Shown here: piece by piece, positions 8,095 through 16,994 of the stretch
Numbering within the stretch: position 1 is the stretch's first letter
How the letters are laid out: each line of letters begins with the position of its first letter
Source of the DNA: Dyella kyungheensis
GTDB lineage: Bacteria > Pseudomonadota > Gammaproteobacteria > Xanthomonadales > Rhodanobacteraceae
DNA: 64,000 nucleotides
Direction of reading: 5' to 3'
NCBI RefSeq assembly: GCF_016905005.1
Contig: NZ_JADIKC010000007.1
Location: forward strand, 273,718 to 337,717
Position numbers and translations under genes: made by a program
Notes under the pieces: model-generated
Seen by the model: only the letters and a program-made list of their open reading frames with translations
Database searches by the model: none
What the model was told of the DNA's origin: nothing

Positions 8095-9798
8095 ATGGCC
8101 TTTGCAGCACCTCCCACTCAGTCGGCGACATCGTCGTCGCCGGCCTCCGGCTCCACGCGCTACACCGATTACCCGATGGCGATGGCGGTCACCACCACGA
8201 TCTTCTTCATGTGGGGTTTCCTGACCGTCCTCAACGACATCCTGATCCCGCATCTGAAGACCGTGTTCGAGTTGAACTACGCGCAGGCGATGCTGGTGCA
8301 GTTCACCTTCTTCGGCGCGTATTTCCTGATGTCGCTGCCGGCAGGACGGCTGGTCGCGGCGCTCGGTTACAAGAAGGGCATCGTGGCGGGACTGGCGATC
8401 GCCGCGGTAGGCGCGTTCGGTTTCTGGCCGGCGGCGTGGTCGCATGCCTACCCGGCCTTCCTTGCCGCGCTGTTCGTGCTGGCCACCGGCATTACCGTGC
8501 TGCAGGTGGCGGCGAATGCGTACGTGGCGCTGCTCGGCCCGGAACGCACCAGCTCCAGCCGCCTTACCCTCGCGCAGGCGATGAATTCGCTGGGCACGAC
8601 GCTAGGCCCCTGGTTCGGCGGTCTGCTGATTCTTTCCGCCGTGGCTTTCAGCGTGCCCGATGCCGTACGCAAGGCGCCGGAAACCGTGCAACTGGTGCAG
8701 ACGCTCAACGATGCGCCGCCCGCGCAGGCCGTCGACGCGATTCGCCAGGCACCGCCGGAACGCCTGGTGGCCGCATTGAACGATGCCGCCGCCGGCGCGC
8801 TTGACCGTCTCCCCGCCAGCGACGTGGCCGCGGGTATCGCGCGCCTTCCCGCGGACCAGCTGCCGCACGCGCTGGACAAGCTCTCGGGTGCACCCTTGCT
8901 GGCCACGCTGGCCTCGCTGTCGCAGCAGCAACTGGCCGCGTTGCCGGCGGCCAATCTGGCCACTGCGCTGGACAAGCTCGCCTCCTCGCATCTCAATGCC
9001 GACGATGCCGCTCAGCTGGCAAAGGTGCGTGCAGACCTGGCTCCGGCCACGTCGCAGCAATTGACCGGTTATCGCCAGCAGCAGGCCGAGCTGGTGCAGA
9101 AGCCGTACCTCGGCTTGGGTTGCGCATTGCTCATCCTCGCCGTGGTGGTGTGGCTGTTCCGCCTGCCGCCGCTGACCGAGTCGACCGAAGCGGCCGACAC
9201 CACGCACCACACCTTGATGGACGCGCTGCGCCACAGCCACGTGTTGTTCGGCGTGCTGGCGATCTTCTTCTACGTCGGCGCGGAAGTGTCGATCGGCAGC
9301 TTCCTGGTGAACTACCTGTCGCTGCCTGAGATCGGCCACATGAGCGAGCAGCAGGCGGCGCACTATGTGTCGCTGTACTGGGGCGGCGCCATGGTCGGCC
9401 GCCTGGCCGGTTCGGCGCTGCTGGTCTACATCAACCCGCGCAAGCTGCTCGCTGCGTTCGCGGGCGTGGCCGGCCTGCTGGTGCTCACCACCATGCTCAC
9501 CCACGGCGACGTGGCGATGGTCAGCGTGATCGCCATCGGCCTGTTCAATTCGATCATGTTCCCGACCATCTTTGCGCTCGGCATCGAACGCATGGGTCCG
9601 CTCACCGGCAAGGCCTCGAGCCTGCTGATCATGGCCATCGTCGGCGGCGCGCTGTTGCCGCTGGCGCAGGGCCTGCTGGCCGACCATATGGGCATCCAGC
9701 ACGCCTTTATCCTGCCGTTGCTCTGCTACGGCTACATCGTGTTCTACGGTCTGCGCGGCTCGCTGGTTCGCGACCCCGTCACGCCCGCTCCCCACTGA
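8095..9798 (+). CDS. FucP/GluP-type MFS sugar porter with large internal insertion
   Basis: A 567-residue inner-membrane transporter of the fucose/glucose/galactose:H+ symporter family. Typical segments are FFMWGFLTVLNDILIPHLK, FFGAYFLMSLPAGRL, LQVAANAYVALLGP, LAQAMNSLGTTLGPWFGG and, late, the PTIFALGIERMGPLTGKASS stretch. Relatives are usually about 420-450 residues. This one has roughly 145 extra residues (about 187-333) between membrane segments, rich in Ala, Leu and Asp, with a repeated LPA-x2-L-x2-ALDKL unit. By topology the insertion should face the periplasm. Context (GH92, fructokinase, isomerase) indicates mannose as substrate. No strong ribosome-binding site is visible. Confidence 0.9.
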   Translation: MAFAAPPTQSATSSSPASGSTRYTDYPMAMAVTTTIFFMWGFLTVLNDILIPHLKTVFELNYAQAMLVQFTFFGAYFLMSLPAGRLVAALGYKKGIVAGLAIAAVGAFGFWPAAWSHAYPAFLAALFVLATGITVLQVAANAYVALLGPERTSSSRLTLAQAMNSLGTTLGPWFGGLLILSAVAFSVPDAVRKAPETVQLVQTLNDAPPAQAVDAIRQAPPERLVAALNDAAAGALDRLPASDVAAGIARLPADQLPHALDKLSGAPLLATLASLSQQQLAALPAANLATALDKLASSHLNADDAAQLAKVRADLAPATSQQLTGYRQQQAELVQKPYLGLGCALLILAVVVWLFRLPPLTESTEAADTTHHTLMDALRHSHVLFGVLAIFFYVGAEVSIGSFLVNYLSLPEIGHMSEQQAAHYVSLYWGGAMVGRLAGSALLVYINPRKLLAAFAGVAGLLVLTTMLTHGDVAMVSVIAIGLFNSIMFPTIFALGIERMGPLTGKASSLLIMAIVGGALLPLAQGLLADHMGIQHAFILPLLCYGYIVFYGLRGSLVRDPVTPAPH

Positions 9799-9812
9799 CG
9801 AGTTTCCCGTTG

Positions 9813-10790
9813 ATGTCACGCACTATCCTCTGCTTCGGCGAAGCACTGATCGACTTTCACAGCGAAGGCGGCGACGAAGCCGGCTTTCCGCGCAGCTTCG
9901 TGCCCTACGCGGGCGGCGCGCCGGCCAACGTAGCCGTGGCCGTGGCACGCCTGGGCGGCGATGCCGCCTTTGCCGGCATGCTCGGCAAGGACATGTTCGG
10001 CGACTTCCTGCTCGACAGCCTCAAGCGTGTCGGCGTGAATACGAACGGCGTGGCGCGCACCGATGAAGCGAACACCGCGCTCGCGTTCGTGTCGCTGGAT
10101 GCCAGCGGCGAACGCAGCTTCAGCTTCTATCGTCCACCGTCGGCCGACCTGCTGTTCCGTCCCGAACATTTCCATGCGGAAAGTTTCGAGGGCACGGCCG
10201 TCTTCCACGTCTGCTCCAACAGCATGACCGATGCCGCGCTGGCGGAAACCACCCGCGACGGCATGCGTCGCGCGCACGCGGCGGGCGCGCTGGTGAGCTT
10301 CGATCTCAACCTGCGCCCCGCCCTGTGGCCGCGCCAGGTGGAACCGCGACCGCTGCTGTGGCCGGCGCTGCATCTGGCCGACGTGGTGAAGCTCAGCGCG
10401 GAGGAATTCGCCTGGCTCGCCGTGGACGGCGAAGAAGCCGCGCTGGAAAAGCTGTGGAAAGGCCGCACGCGCCTGGTCATCATCACCGATGGTGCGAAGG
10501 CGCTGCGCTGGTTCCATCCCGACGTGGAAGGCGAGCTGCCGGTGTACACCGTGCCTGCGGTGGACACCACGGCGGCCGGCGATGCGTTCGTCGGCGGCCT
10601 GCTCTATCAGCTGGCCATGCTCGAACACACCGACGATCGCATCGATCACCTGATCACCGAACTGCCCCGCCTGCATGCAGCCCTGCGCTTCGCAGCGGCC
10701 TGTGGCGCGCTCACCGTGACGCGCCAGGGTTCGTTCTCGGCCATTCCCGACGAAGCCGAAGTGCTGAGTTTCATGGAGACCTACGCATGA
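9813..10790 (+). CDS. PfkB-family fructokinase
   Basis: A 325-residue cytoplasmic sugar kinase. It has the N-terminal ribokinase-type signature (GGAPANVAVAVARLGG) and the C-terminal ATP/anion-hole motif DTTAAGDAFVGG, in which Asp is the catalytic base; Ala replaces the first Gly of the usual GAGDAF. I chose the ATG at 9813 over a TTG one codon earlier. Placed between the sugar porter and the mannose isomerase, it most likely phosphorylates fructose formed from mannose to give fructose 6-phosphate. Its stop overlaps the next start as ATGA (10787-10790). Specificity for another hexose cannot be excluded. Confidence 0.9.
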   Translation: MSRTILCFGEALIDFHSEGGDEAGFPRSFVPYAGGAPANVAVAVARLGGDAAFAGMLGKDMFGDFLLDSLKRVGVNTNGVARTDEANTALAFVSLDASGERSFSFYRPPSADLLFRPEHFHAESFEGTAVFHVCSNSMTDAALAETTRDGMRRAHAAGALVSFDLNLRPALWPRQVEPRPLLWPALHLADVVKLSAEEFAWLAVDGEEAALEKLWKGRTRLVIITDGAKALRWFHPDVEGELPVYTVPAVDTTAAGDAFVGGLLYQLAMLEHTDDRIDHLITELPRLHAALRFAAACGALTVTRQGSFSAIPDEAEVLSFMETYA

Positions 10791-11998
10791 CCACCACGCC
10801 CGATTTCCGCAGCGAGGCGTTCCTGCGCGAACACATTGCGCAGACCATGGCGTTCTACCACCCGCACGCGATCGATCCGGCCGGCGGCTTCTTTCATTAC
10901 TACAAGGACGACGGCACGATCTACGATCGCAGCCACCGTCACCTGGTGAGCAGCACGCGTTTCGTCTTCAACTACGCGATGGCGTACAACGAGTTCGGCA
11001 ACGCCGAGTACCTCGATGCCGTCCATCACGGCCTGCGCTACCTGCGCGAGGTGCACCGCAATCCGGCCACCGGCGGCTATGCGTGGACGATCCGCGACGG
11101 CAAGCCCGAAGACACCATGTACCACGCGTACGGCGTCGCCTTCGTGCTGCTCGCCTACTCGACCGCGAAGAAGGCCGGCGTGCATGAGGCCGAAGCGTGG
11201 ATGGACGAGACGTGGGAACTGCTCGAGCAGCGTTACTGGGATGCCGATGCAGGCCTCTATCGCGACGAGGCGAACGACCAGTGGCAGTTCACCGACTATC
11301 GCGGCCAGAACGCGAACATGCACATGTGCGAGGCGATGCTCGCCGCCTACCAGGCCAGCGACGAACCGCGCTACCTGGAACGCGCACTGCAGCTCGCCGA
11401 CAACATGACCCGCCGCCAGGCCGCCAAGGCCGATGGCCTGGTGTGGGAACACTACGACGTGAACTGGAACGTCGACTGGAAGTACAACCTCGACAATCCC
11501 AAGCACCTGTTCCGCCCATGGGGCTTCCAGCCCGGCCATCAAACCGAATGGGCCAAGCTGCTGCTGATCATGGAGCCGCTGCTGCTGGAGCGCGGGCGAG
11601 AGGTGGAGTGGCTGGCGCCCACCGCCAAGCACCTGTTCGACACCGCGCTGGCCAATTCGTGGGACAACGAGTTCGGCGGCATGGCCTACGGTTTCGCACC
11701 CGACGGCAAGGTCTGCGACGACGACAAGTATTTCTGGGTGCAGGCCGAATCGCTCGCCGCCGCCGCGCTGCTGCACGCCCGTACCGGCCTGGCCGAATAC
11801 GATGCGTGGTACGAGAAGCTGTGGGCCTATTCGTGGAAGCATTTCGTCGACCACAAGTACGGTGCGTGGTATCGCATCCTTACCCGTGACAATCGCAAGT
11901 ACGACGACGAGAAGAGTCCAGCTGGCAAGACCGACTATCACACCATGGGTGCGTGCTATGAGGTGATGGCGCTGGTGCGGGATGGTGGGGTTCCGTAG
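10787..11998 (+). CDS. AGE-family D-mannose isomerase (N-acylglucosamine 2-epimerase fold)
   Basis: A 403-residue enzyme of the (alpha/alpha)6-barrel AGE superfamily. Landmarks include R58 (STRFVFNYAM), H179/E182 (NMHMCEAM), H222 (WEHYDVNW), H251/E254 (GFQPGHQTEWAK) and H384 (DYHTMGACYE). Two such His residues act as acid/base catalysts in characterised mannose isomerases and YihS-type enzymes. The ATG at 10787 overlaps the fructokinase stop; the frame is open upstream only as an artefact within that gene. With the neighbouring kinase this gives mannose to fructose to fructose 6-phosphate, avoiding mannose 6-phosphate. Cellobiose 2-epimerase activity is a less likely alternative. Confidence 0.88.
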   Translation: MTTTPDFRSEAFLREHIAQTMAFYHPHAIDPAGGFFHYYKDDGTIYDRSHRHLVSSTRFVFNYAMAYNEFGNAEYLDAVHHGLRYLREVHRNPATGGYAWTIRDGKPEDTMYHAYGVAFVLLAYSTAKKAGVHEAEAWMDETWELLEQRYWDADAGLYRDEANDQWQFTDYRGQNANMHMCEAMLAAYQASDEPRYLERALQLADNMTRRQAAKADGLVWEHYDVNWNVDWKYNLDNPKHLFRPWGFQPGHQTEWAKLLLIMEPLLLERGREVEWLAPTAKHLFDTALANSWDNEFGGMAYGFAPDGKVCDDDKYFWVQAESLAAAALLHARTGLAEYDAWYEKLWAYSWKHFVDHKYGAWYRILTRDNRKYDDEKSPAGKTDYHTMGACYEVMALVRDGGVP

Positions 11999-12056
11999 GG
12001 AATCCTGGTTGGGTTTGTTGGTGAAAGGTAGTCCGTAATCAAAGTTGCAGGGCTAC

Positions 12057-12137
12057 TGTGGGAGCGCACTTGTGCGCGACAAGCCACGCCGGGAGGTATC
12101 GCTCCGTTGGCTTGTCGCGCACAAGTGCGCTCCCACA
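12057..12137. repeat. 30-bp perfect inverted repeat (REP-like)
   Basis: Arms 12057-12086 and 12108-12137 are perfect reverse complements, beginning TGTGGGAGCGCACTTGTGCG, around a 21-nt loop. This motif type resembles repetitive extragenic palindromes common in Xanthomonadales and pseudomonads (recalled, not searched). It follows the isomerase gene by 58 bp and would also form a strong RNA hairpin at the end of that transcript. Confidence 0.85.
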
Positions 12138-12151
12138 AAAGAAGACCCACG

Positions 12152-12225
12152 CGTTCCCGCGAGCACCCGGCCCTCACCACCGTAAAGGTGGCAATGCCCC
12201 GACCCTCTCCCCAGCGGGGAGAGGG
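12152..12225. repeat. Dispersed G/C hairpin repeat, copy B
   Basis: Same leader (CGTTCCCGCGAGCACCCG) and same terminal hairpin (12203-12225, CCCTCTCCCC/GGGGAGAGGG) as the copy at 421-475. It has about 20 extra bases in the middle that themselves contain a small inverted repeat (CCACC-GTAAA-GGTGG). As with copy A, it lies just beyond the 3' end of a minus-strand gene (stop at 12282). Confidence 0.7.
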
Positions 12226-12281
12226 AGAAGTGAAGTGCATCGCGAAATAAAGAGAGGGCATAACGCCCCTCTCCCATCCGC

Positions 12282-12893
12282 TTACTTGGCCTTCGCCTTC
12301 GGCGTCACCGTCACCGCCAACGCCTCCACATAGGTCGCGACCACCATGTCGCCCACCTTGAGCTTGGACAGCTGCGCCTGGCGCTCCGGGTTCTTCACTT
12401 CGATGGTGCGCTCCTTGCCGTCGGGTCCGGTGAGCGTCACCGTGTGGTTCTTCAGATCCACCGCGGACAGCTTGCTGGTCACCGTGACCGTCTGCCCGGC
12501 CTTCATGCCCGGCTCGCTGCCCTTGGGCGCGGTGGCCTGGCCCGCCTGGTAGTCCACACCGGCCTGGGCGCTGTCGGCCGGCATCACCTGCACCGCCACC
12601 GCCGACTGGTAATGCGCGGTCACCTGGTCGCCGGCTTGCACCTTGTCGAGGTTCTGCACTTCGGGGCCGGCCTGGACGGTCACTTCCTTTCCCTTGGGTC
12701 CCTTCAACGTCACCATGCGCGTGGCCTGGTCCACCGACACGACGGTCGCGGTGATCGTGCGGTCTTCCCGTCCCAGTTCGTGCACGGTGGAATTGACGGG
12801 CGCTTCGGTCTGCTGCGCCCATGCGAAAAGCGGTGTCGACAGCGCGATGGCTGCGGTGATCAGGCAGCGGGTGGAACGTTGGAAATGCTTCAT
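12282..12893 (-). CDS. Exported protein with two tandem beta-rich repeats
   Basis: A 203-residue protein with a clear signal peptide ending near AQQTEA. The mature part holds two copies of one module, each with the pattern VTL-x-GP-x-GKE-x-T, a short acidic linker, then KVQAGD or KLKVGD followed by a strand such as VTAHY or VVATY and an AVxV end. This looks like small barrel or OB-like units. I do not recognise a named family or function. The ATG at 12893 was chosen because it starts the signal peptide and has GAGGAG upstream; the frame is open further upstream without protein character. It is monocistronic. Confidence 0.8.
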   Translation of the reverse strand: MKHFQRSTRCLITAAIALSTPLFAWAQQTEAPVNSTVHELGREDRTITATVVSVDQATRMVTLKGPKGKEVTVQAGPEVQNLDKVQAGDQVTAHYQSAVAVQVMPADSAQAGVDYQAGQATAPKGSEPGMKAGQTVTVTSKLSAVDLKNHTVTLTGPDGKERTIEVKNPERQAQLSKLKVGDMVVATYVEALAVTVTPKAKAK

Positions 12894-13095
12894 GGCGGGT
12901 CTCCTCTGAGTGTCGATCGCCCAGGTCACGCGGCACCCGCCATGTTCGTCCAGGATGTGGCGCGTCACGAGCGTAAAACCACTCGGCCGGGCTACGTACT
13001 TCTACCCAGGCCCGGGGCGTGACAGCGCAGCGATGCAGGCGCAAGCTTGCGGGCATCCGCGTGGCGCTCGCCTCGCGCCCTTGCTGGAGACACGC

Positions 13096-13908
13096 ATGTC
13101 CGTCGCAGAACCGCTCGACACCGTCCTCATCACCGGCGCATCCAGCGGCATCGGCGCCACCTATGCCGATCGCTTCGCCCAACGCGGCCACCCGCTGGTG
13201 CTGGTGGCGCGCAATGCAGCCAGGTTGCAGGAACTGGCTGCGCGTCTTGAGCGTGAATATCGCGTAAAAGCCGATGTGCTGGCGGCGGACCTTACCTCGT
13301 CGACCGAACGGGCCAAGGTCGAGCAGCGCCTGCGCGACGACGACAGCATCGGCATCCTGGTGAACAACGCAGGGGTGGGTGGCGGGTCGGTGCTGGCGCA
13401 GGCCTCGCCCGAGGTCGTGCAGGGCATGATCGAACTCAACGTCACCGCACCGTCGCGGCTGGTTGCCGCGTTGCTGCCGCGACTGCTGGCGCGCGGTCAC
13501 GGCAGCATCATCAATATCGCCTCGGCGCTGGCGATTGCGCCGGAGCTGTTCGGCGGCGCCTATGCCGCCAGCAAGAGCTATGTGCTGACCTATACCCTCG
13601 CGCTGCACAAGCAAGTGGCCGAGCATGGCCTGCGCGTGCAATGCGTGTTGCCGGGCGTCACGCGCACCGAGATCTGGGACCAGATCGGCGGGCTCGATGC
13701 GATTCCCGCGCAGATGATCATGGAAGTGGACGAAATGGTGGATGCCGCGCTCTCCGGTTACGACCAGGGCGAAGTGATCACCATTCCCTCGCTGCCGGAT
13801 ATCGAGGAATGGAACCGCTTCGACGAAGCACGACGCCGCATGGCACCGGAGCTCTCGCGCAACGTGGCCGCCGACCGCTACAAGAGCGACATTCCCGAAG
13901 ACGCCTGA
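13096..13908 (+). CDS. Short-chain dehydrogenase/reductase
   Basis: A 270-residue NAD(P)-dependent oxidoreductase of the classical SDR family. It has the cofactor motif TGASSGIG (13-20), NNAG near 90-93, active-site S143 (INIASALA) and the Y156-x3-K160 catalytic pair (YAASK). The ATG at 13096 follows a CTGGAGA ribosome-binding site; the open frame extends upstream without recognisable sequence. The substrate cannot be read from the sequence. It stands alone between the exported repeat protein and the DoxX gene, both transcribed from separate promoters. Confidence 0.9.
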   Translation: MSVAEPLDTVLITGASSGIGATYADRFAQRGHPLVLVARNAARLQELAARLEREYRVKADVLAADLTSSTERAKVEQRLRDDDSIGILVNNAGVGGGSVLAQASPEVVQGMIELNVTAPSRLVAALLPRLLARGHGSIINIASALAIAPELFGGAYAASKSYVLTYTLALHKQVAEHGLRVQCVLPGVTRTEIWDQIGGLDAIPAQMIMEVDEMVDAALSGYDQGEVITIPSLPDIEEWNRFDEARRRMAPELSRNVAADRYKSDIPEDA

Positions 13909-14051
13909 AATGCGAAGGCCAGCTGCGCCATCCGGTGCGCGCTGGCATATAGTGGGGCCGACCGCGCCGCCCCGGCGGCGCGATCCACGCGGAGCATCAC
14001 TCGCGCGCCTTGCACAGCGTCACGCTTGCGTAGAACCATGGGAGAACGACC

Positions 14052-14465
14052 ATGCGATATACGTTATTGGCAGGCAGCAGGGACGGTTTGCTTCTCCTTG
14101 CCCGCCTCTTGCTGATGGTTCTGTTCGTGATCTTCGGCTGGTTCAAGGTCACCGGCTTTTCGGCGACCGTGGCCTATATGGGCTCGGTCGGTGTTCCGAT
14201 GCCAACGGTCGTCGCATCTGTCGCGGTGTTCCTGGAGTTCGTCGTGGGCCTGTCCATCGTGGTGGGCTTCTACACGCGCCCGCTGGCCTTGTTGCTGGGT
14301 TTCTACACCCTGGCCGCGGCGGTGATCGGGCACCAGTTCTGGCATATGGTCGATCCCGAGCGCATCGGCACGATGATCAATTTCTACAAGAACGTGAGCA
14401 TCAGCGGCGGACTGCTGCTGTTGTGTGTCGCCGGTCCGGGCAAGTACTCGCTGGACAAGCGATAG
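14052..14465 (+). CDS. DoxX-family membrane protein
   Basis: A 137-residue inner-membrane protein with four hydrophobic helices (about 12-30, 50-72, 77-95 and 114-130). It carries the DoxX-type signatures FGWFKVTGF, LEFVVGLSIVVGFYTRPLA and NFYKNVSISGGLLLL. Family members are small quinone- or thiol-linked membrane proteins of mostly unknown function. A GGGAGA ribosome-binding site precedes the ATG. It faces the cytochrome gene convergently across a 60-bp gap with a hairpin. Confidence 0.9.
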   Translation: MRYTLLAGSRDGLLLLARLLLMVLFVIFGWFKVTGFSATVAYMGSVGVPMPTVVASVAVFLEFVVGLSIVVGFYTRPLALLLGFYTLAAAVIGHQFWHMVDPERIGTMINFYKNVSISGGLLLLCVAGPGKYSLDKR

Positions 14466-14485
14466 GCGGTCCGCAGGCCGCTGGC

Positions 14486-14511
14486 GCCTGACGCGACGAC
14501 TCGCGTCAGGC
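14486..14511. terminator. Hairpin between convergent genes
   Basis: Arms GCCTGACGCG (14486-14495) and CGCGTCAGGC (14502-14511) are perfect complements with a 6-nt loop. It lies between the convergent stops of the DoxX and cytochrome genes. No T-run follows on either side, so it may be a weak bidirectional terminator or only an RNA-stabilising hairpin. Confidence 0.5.
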
Positions 14512-14525
14512 CGGGCACGCTCCGC

Positions 14526-16994
14526 TCAGTGGAAGCTGGGCGCATCGCCGCCGCCCAGGCTTTTCAGCAACTCGTGCGCTTCGCGCGAACGCGGGGCCAC
14601 GGCTACCAGGCGTTCGGCGTAACCGCGCGCCTTGTCCGCGTTGCCGGCATCGCGCTCCGCGCCCGCCAGCGCGAACAGCAACGACGGATCGTATGGCGAC
14701 GCACGCAGGCTTTCCTCCCACAGCTTGCGCGCCTGCTCGCCCTTGCCGGCCGAGTTCAGCGCCACCCCGTACACATAGGCGAAACGCGGATTGGCGGGAT
14801 CGGCGCGATGCGCGCGCTCAAGCCAGGACAGCGCCTGCTGCGGCTGGTTCTGGCGGACCAGCGCAAGCCCCTTCGCGTGCAGCAGGCTGGCGTTCTCGGG
14901 CACGAGCGCCAGGCCTTCGTCGATGACCTTGACCGCTTCGTCCTCGCGCCCCGTGGCGCGAAACATGTCGGAGAGATTCACATAGGCCGGCACGAAATCC
15001 GGCTGCAGCTTCAGGGCCTGACGGAATGCCTGCTCCGCAGCGGCAGTATCGCCGCGTTCGACATAGACCAGCCCCAGGTCGAAATGCGACTCCGGCCGCT
15101 CGGCTATCGCGGCCTGCGCTTGCTGGTAAACGGCGAAGGCGCGATCCCGTGCGGCGCGTTGGCCGGCATCGAGCGGTGCATCCGGCACGCCGGCCAGCAC
15201 ACGCCCGGCCTTGACCCGAACGGCGAGCACCGGATCGTCCGCCAATGCCGCCGCCATCGGCCCGCGCACTTCCGGCGGAAAGGCGAGCAACGCATCCAGT
15301 GCGGCCTCGCGCATCAGCGGATCGGCGTCGCCCAGCGCGGCCTGGAGCGTGGGCACCGCATCCGGGCTGGCGTAGTGGCGCAGTTCGTCGACCGCCGTGG
15401 CGCGCGCAATCGTCGGTGAGCTCGCGTCAGCGGCCAGGGCTGTCAACAGCGAGGCCGCGCCAGGCTTGCCACGCCGCGCGGCATCCAGTGCGTCGACGAA
15501 GTGCTGGTAGCCCTTGCGTTCGGGACCATGTGCCTTGGCGATGGCGTCGGCGGCCCACTGCGCACCCTTGTCCGCGTGGCACTGGGCGCATGCATTGGGC
15601 ACGCCGTACTGCACGGTGAGATCGGGGCGCGGCACGCGGATGGAGTGATCCGGGCGGGCGTTGATCACCATGTAGTTCTTCGACGGCATGTGGCAGGCCA
15701 CGCATTGCGAACCCGCGCTATCTTGCTTGTGCATATGGTGGGCCGCCGTGTCGTACACGGCCGGCGTATGGCAGCTCTCGCACAATGCGTTGCCCTGCGC
15801 CCGCGTCTTGCCGGTGTGCGGATCGTGGCAGTCGCTGCAGGTGACGCCCTTGGCGTACATGCGGCTCTGCAGGAACGAGGCATACACATAGACCTCATCC
15901 AGTTGCTGTCCGTCCGCGTGATAGCGGCCTTCCGTGAGCAGTACCGGATCGTGCGTATCCATCAGGCGGCCCGTGGGCGCGGTGTCCTTGGCGATGATGC
16001 TGCGCCGCGAATGGCAGACCGCGCAGGTTTCCACTTCGCGGTGCGTCGCCAATGGCGCGCTGCGTGCGGGATTGCCGGACACCGGGTTGGCAATCCAGTG
16101 CACGCCCTTGCGTTCGTCCAGCGCGATGCCCAGGCCCATCGAGGGATCGGTCTTTTTCATCGCTTCGCTGGCCTTCGACCATTCGAGGTGGCGCGAACCG
16201 GGACCATGGCAGGCTTCGCACGCCACGTTGATCTCGTTCCAACTGGTCTTGAAGGTGTTGCTGGTGAGGTCGTAGTTGCGCTGCAGGTTGGTGGAATGGC
16301 AGTCCGCGCACATGTAGTTCCAGTTCTGGTTCAGGCGCGTCCAGTGCAGCGTGTCGTGCGCATCGATGTGTTCGCCAGGATAGAGATTGAACCAGCGCTG
16401 CCCGCCTGCCGTCGCGGGGCGCGCATCCCAGGCGGTGCGCAGCGCCTGCAGGCGGCCATCGGGAAACGCCACCAGGTATTGCTGCAGCGGGTAGACGCCG
16501 AAGCTGTACTTCACTTCGAATTCGCCGGGCTTGCCGTCCGGCCCGTCGGTCTTCACGAAGTAGCGCTTGTCGCGCTTGACGAAGCTGGCCGTGGCACTGT
16601 CCTGCTTCAAGGTGTTGCCGTCGAACCGCCCCGCCACGGTCTTGTCGTCCGCCACTTGCATGGCGAGTGCGTGATGCGAGGTCTGCCAGGCCTGCGTTTC
16701 CTTCGCATGGCAGGAGGCGCAGGCTTGTGCACCCACGTAATGCGCCGCTGGCAGCGCAGCCGCTGCAGGCGTGGGGACGGTGGCCACCGATGCCACGGGC
16801 GTGGTCGCCACGCCGGGCGACGGCACGCGCAGCCACCAGAGGCCCAGCAGCACGAGCACCAGCACGCCCAGGCCCAGCGGCATCCACCAGAGCCGACCTT
16901 GCCCTTGCCCGGAAGGTGCCACCACGGGCGGCGTCGGGCGCGCGGACGCCGTCTTGCCAGAGCGCTTGCCGTGGCTCCTCTTGGAACGCGCCAT
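14526..16994 (-). CDS. Octaheme cytochrome c with HEAT-like and TPR region
   Basis: An 822-residue membrane-anchored, periplasm-facing protein. One N-terminal helix (about 37-56) precedes eight CxxCH haem-binding motifs: CASCH, CADCH, CEACH, CAVCH, CSDCH, CESCH, CVACH and CAQCH, the first at residues 92-96. A helical HEAT-like stretch follows, then three or more TPR units (for example FDLGLVYVERGDTAAAEQAFRQALKLQP). This is the layout of cytochrome c554-like TPR proteins, thought to act in periplasmic electron transfer; the reaction is unknown here. The ATG at 16994 was preferred because GAAGGG lies just upstream and the membrane helix then falls near the N terminus. The frame is open 40 codons further upstream. 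Confidence 0.92.
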   Translation of the reverse strand: MARSKRSHGKRSGKTASARPTPPVVAPSGQGQGRLWWMPLGLGVLVLVLLGLWWLRVPSPGVATTPVASVATVPTPAAAALPAAHYVGAQACASCHAKETQAWQTSHHALAMQVADDKTVAGRFDGNTLKQDSATASFVKRDKRYFVKTDGPDGKPGEFEVKYSFGVYPLQQYLVAFPDGRLQALRTAWDARPATAGGQRWFNLYPGEHIDAHDTLHWTRLNQNWNYMCADCHSTNLQRNYDLTSNTFKTSWNEINVACEACHGPGSRHLEWSKASEAMKKTDPSMGLGIALDERKGVHWIANPVSGNPARSAPLATHREVETCAVCHSRRSIIAKDTAPTGRLMDTHDPVLLTEGRYHADGQQLDEVYVYASFLQSRMYAKGVTCSDCHDPHTGKTRAQGNALCESCHTPAVYDTAAHHMHKQDSAGSQCVACHMPSKNYMVINARPDHSIRVPRPDLTVQYGVPNACAQCHADKGAQWAADAIAKAHGPERKGYQHFVDALDAARRGKPGAASLLTALAADASSPTIARATAVDELRHYASPDAVPTLQAALGDADPLMREAALDALLAFPPEVRGPMAAALADDPVLAVRVKAGRVLAGVPDAPLDAGQRAARDRAFAVYQQAQAAIAERPESHFDLGLVYVERGDTAAAEQAFRQALKLQPDFVPAYVNLSDMFRATGREDEAVKVIDEGLALVPENASLLHAKGLALVRQNQPQQALSWLERAHRADPANPRFAYVYGVALNSAGKGEQARKLWEESLRASPYDPSLLFALAGAERDAGNADKARGYAERLVAVAPRSREAHELLKSLGGGDAPSFH

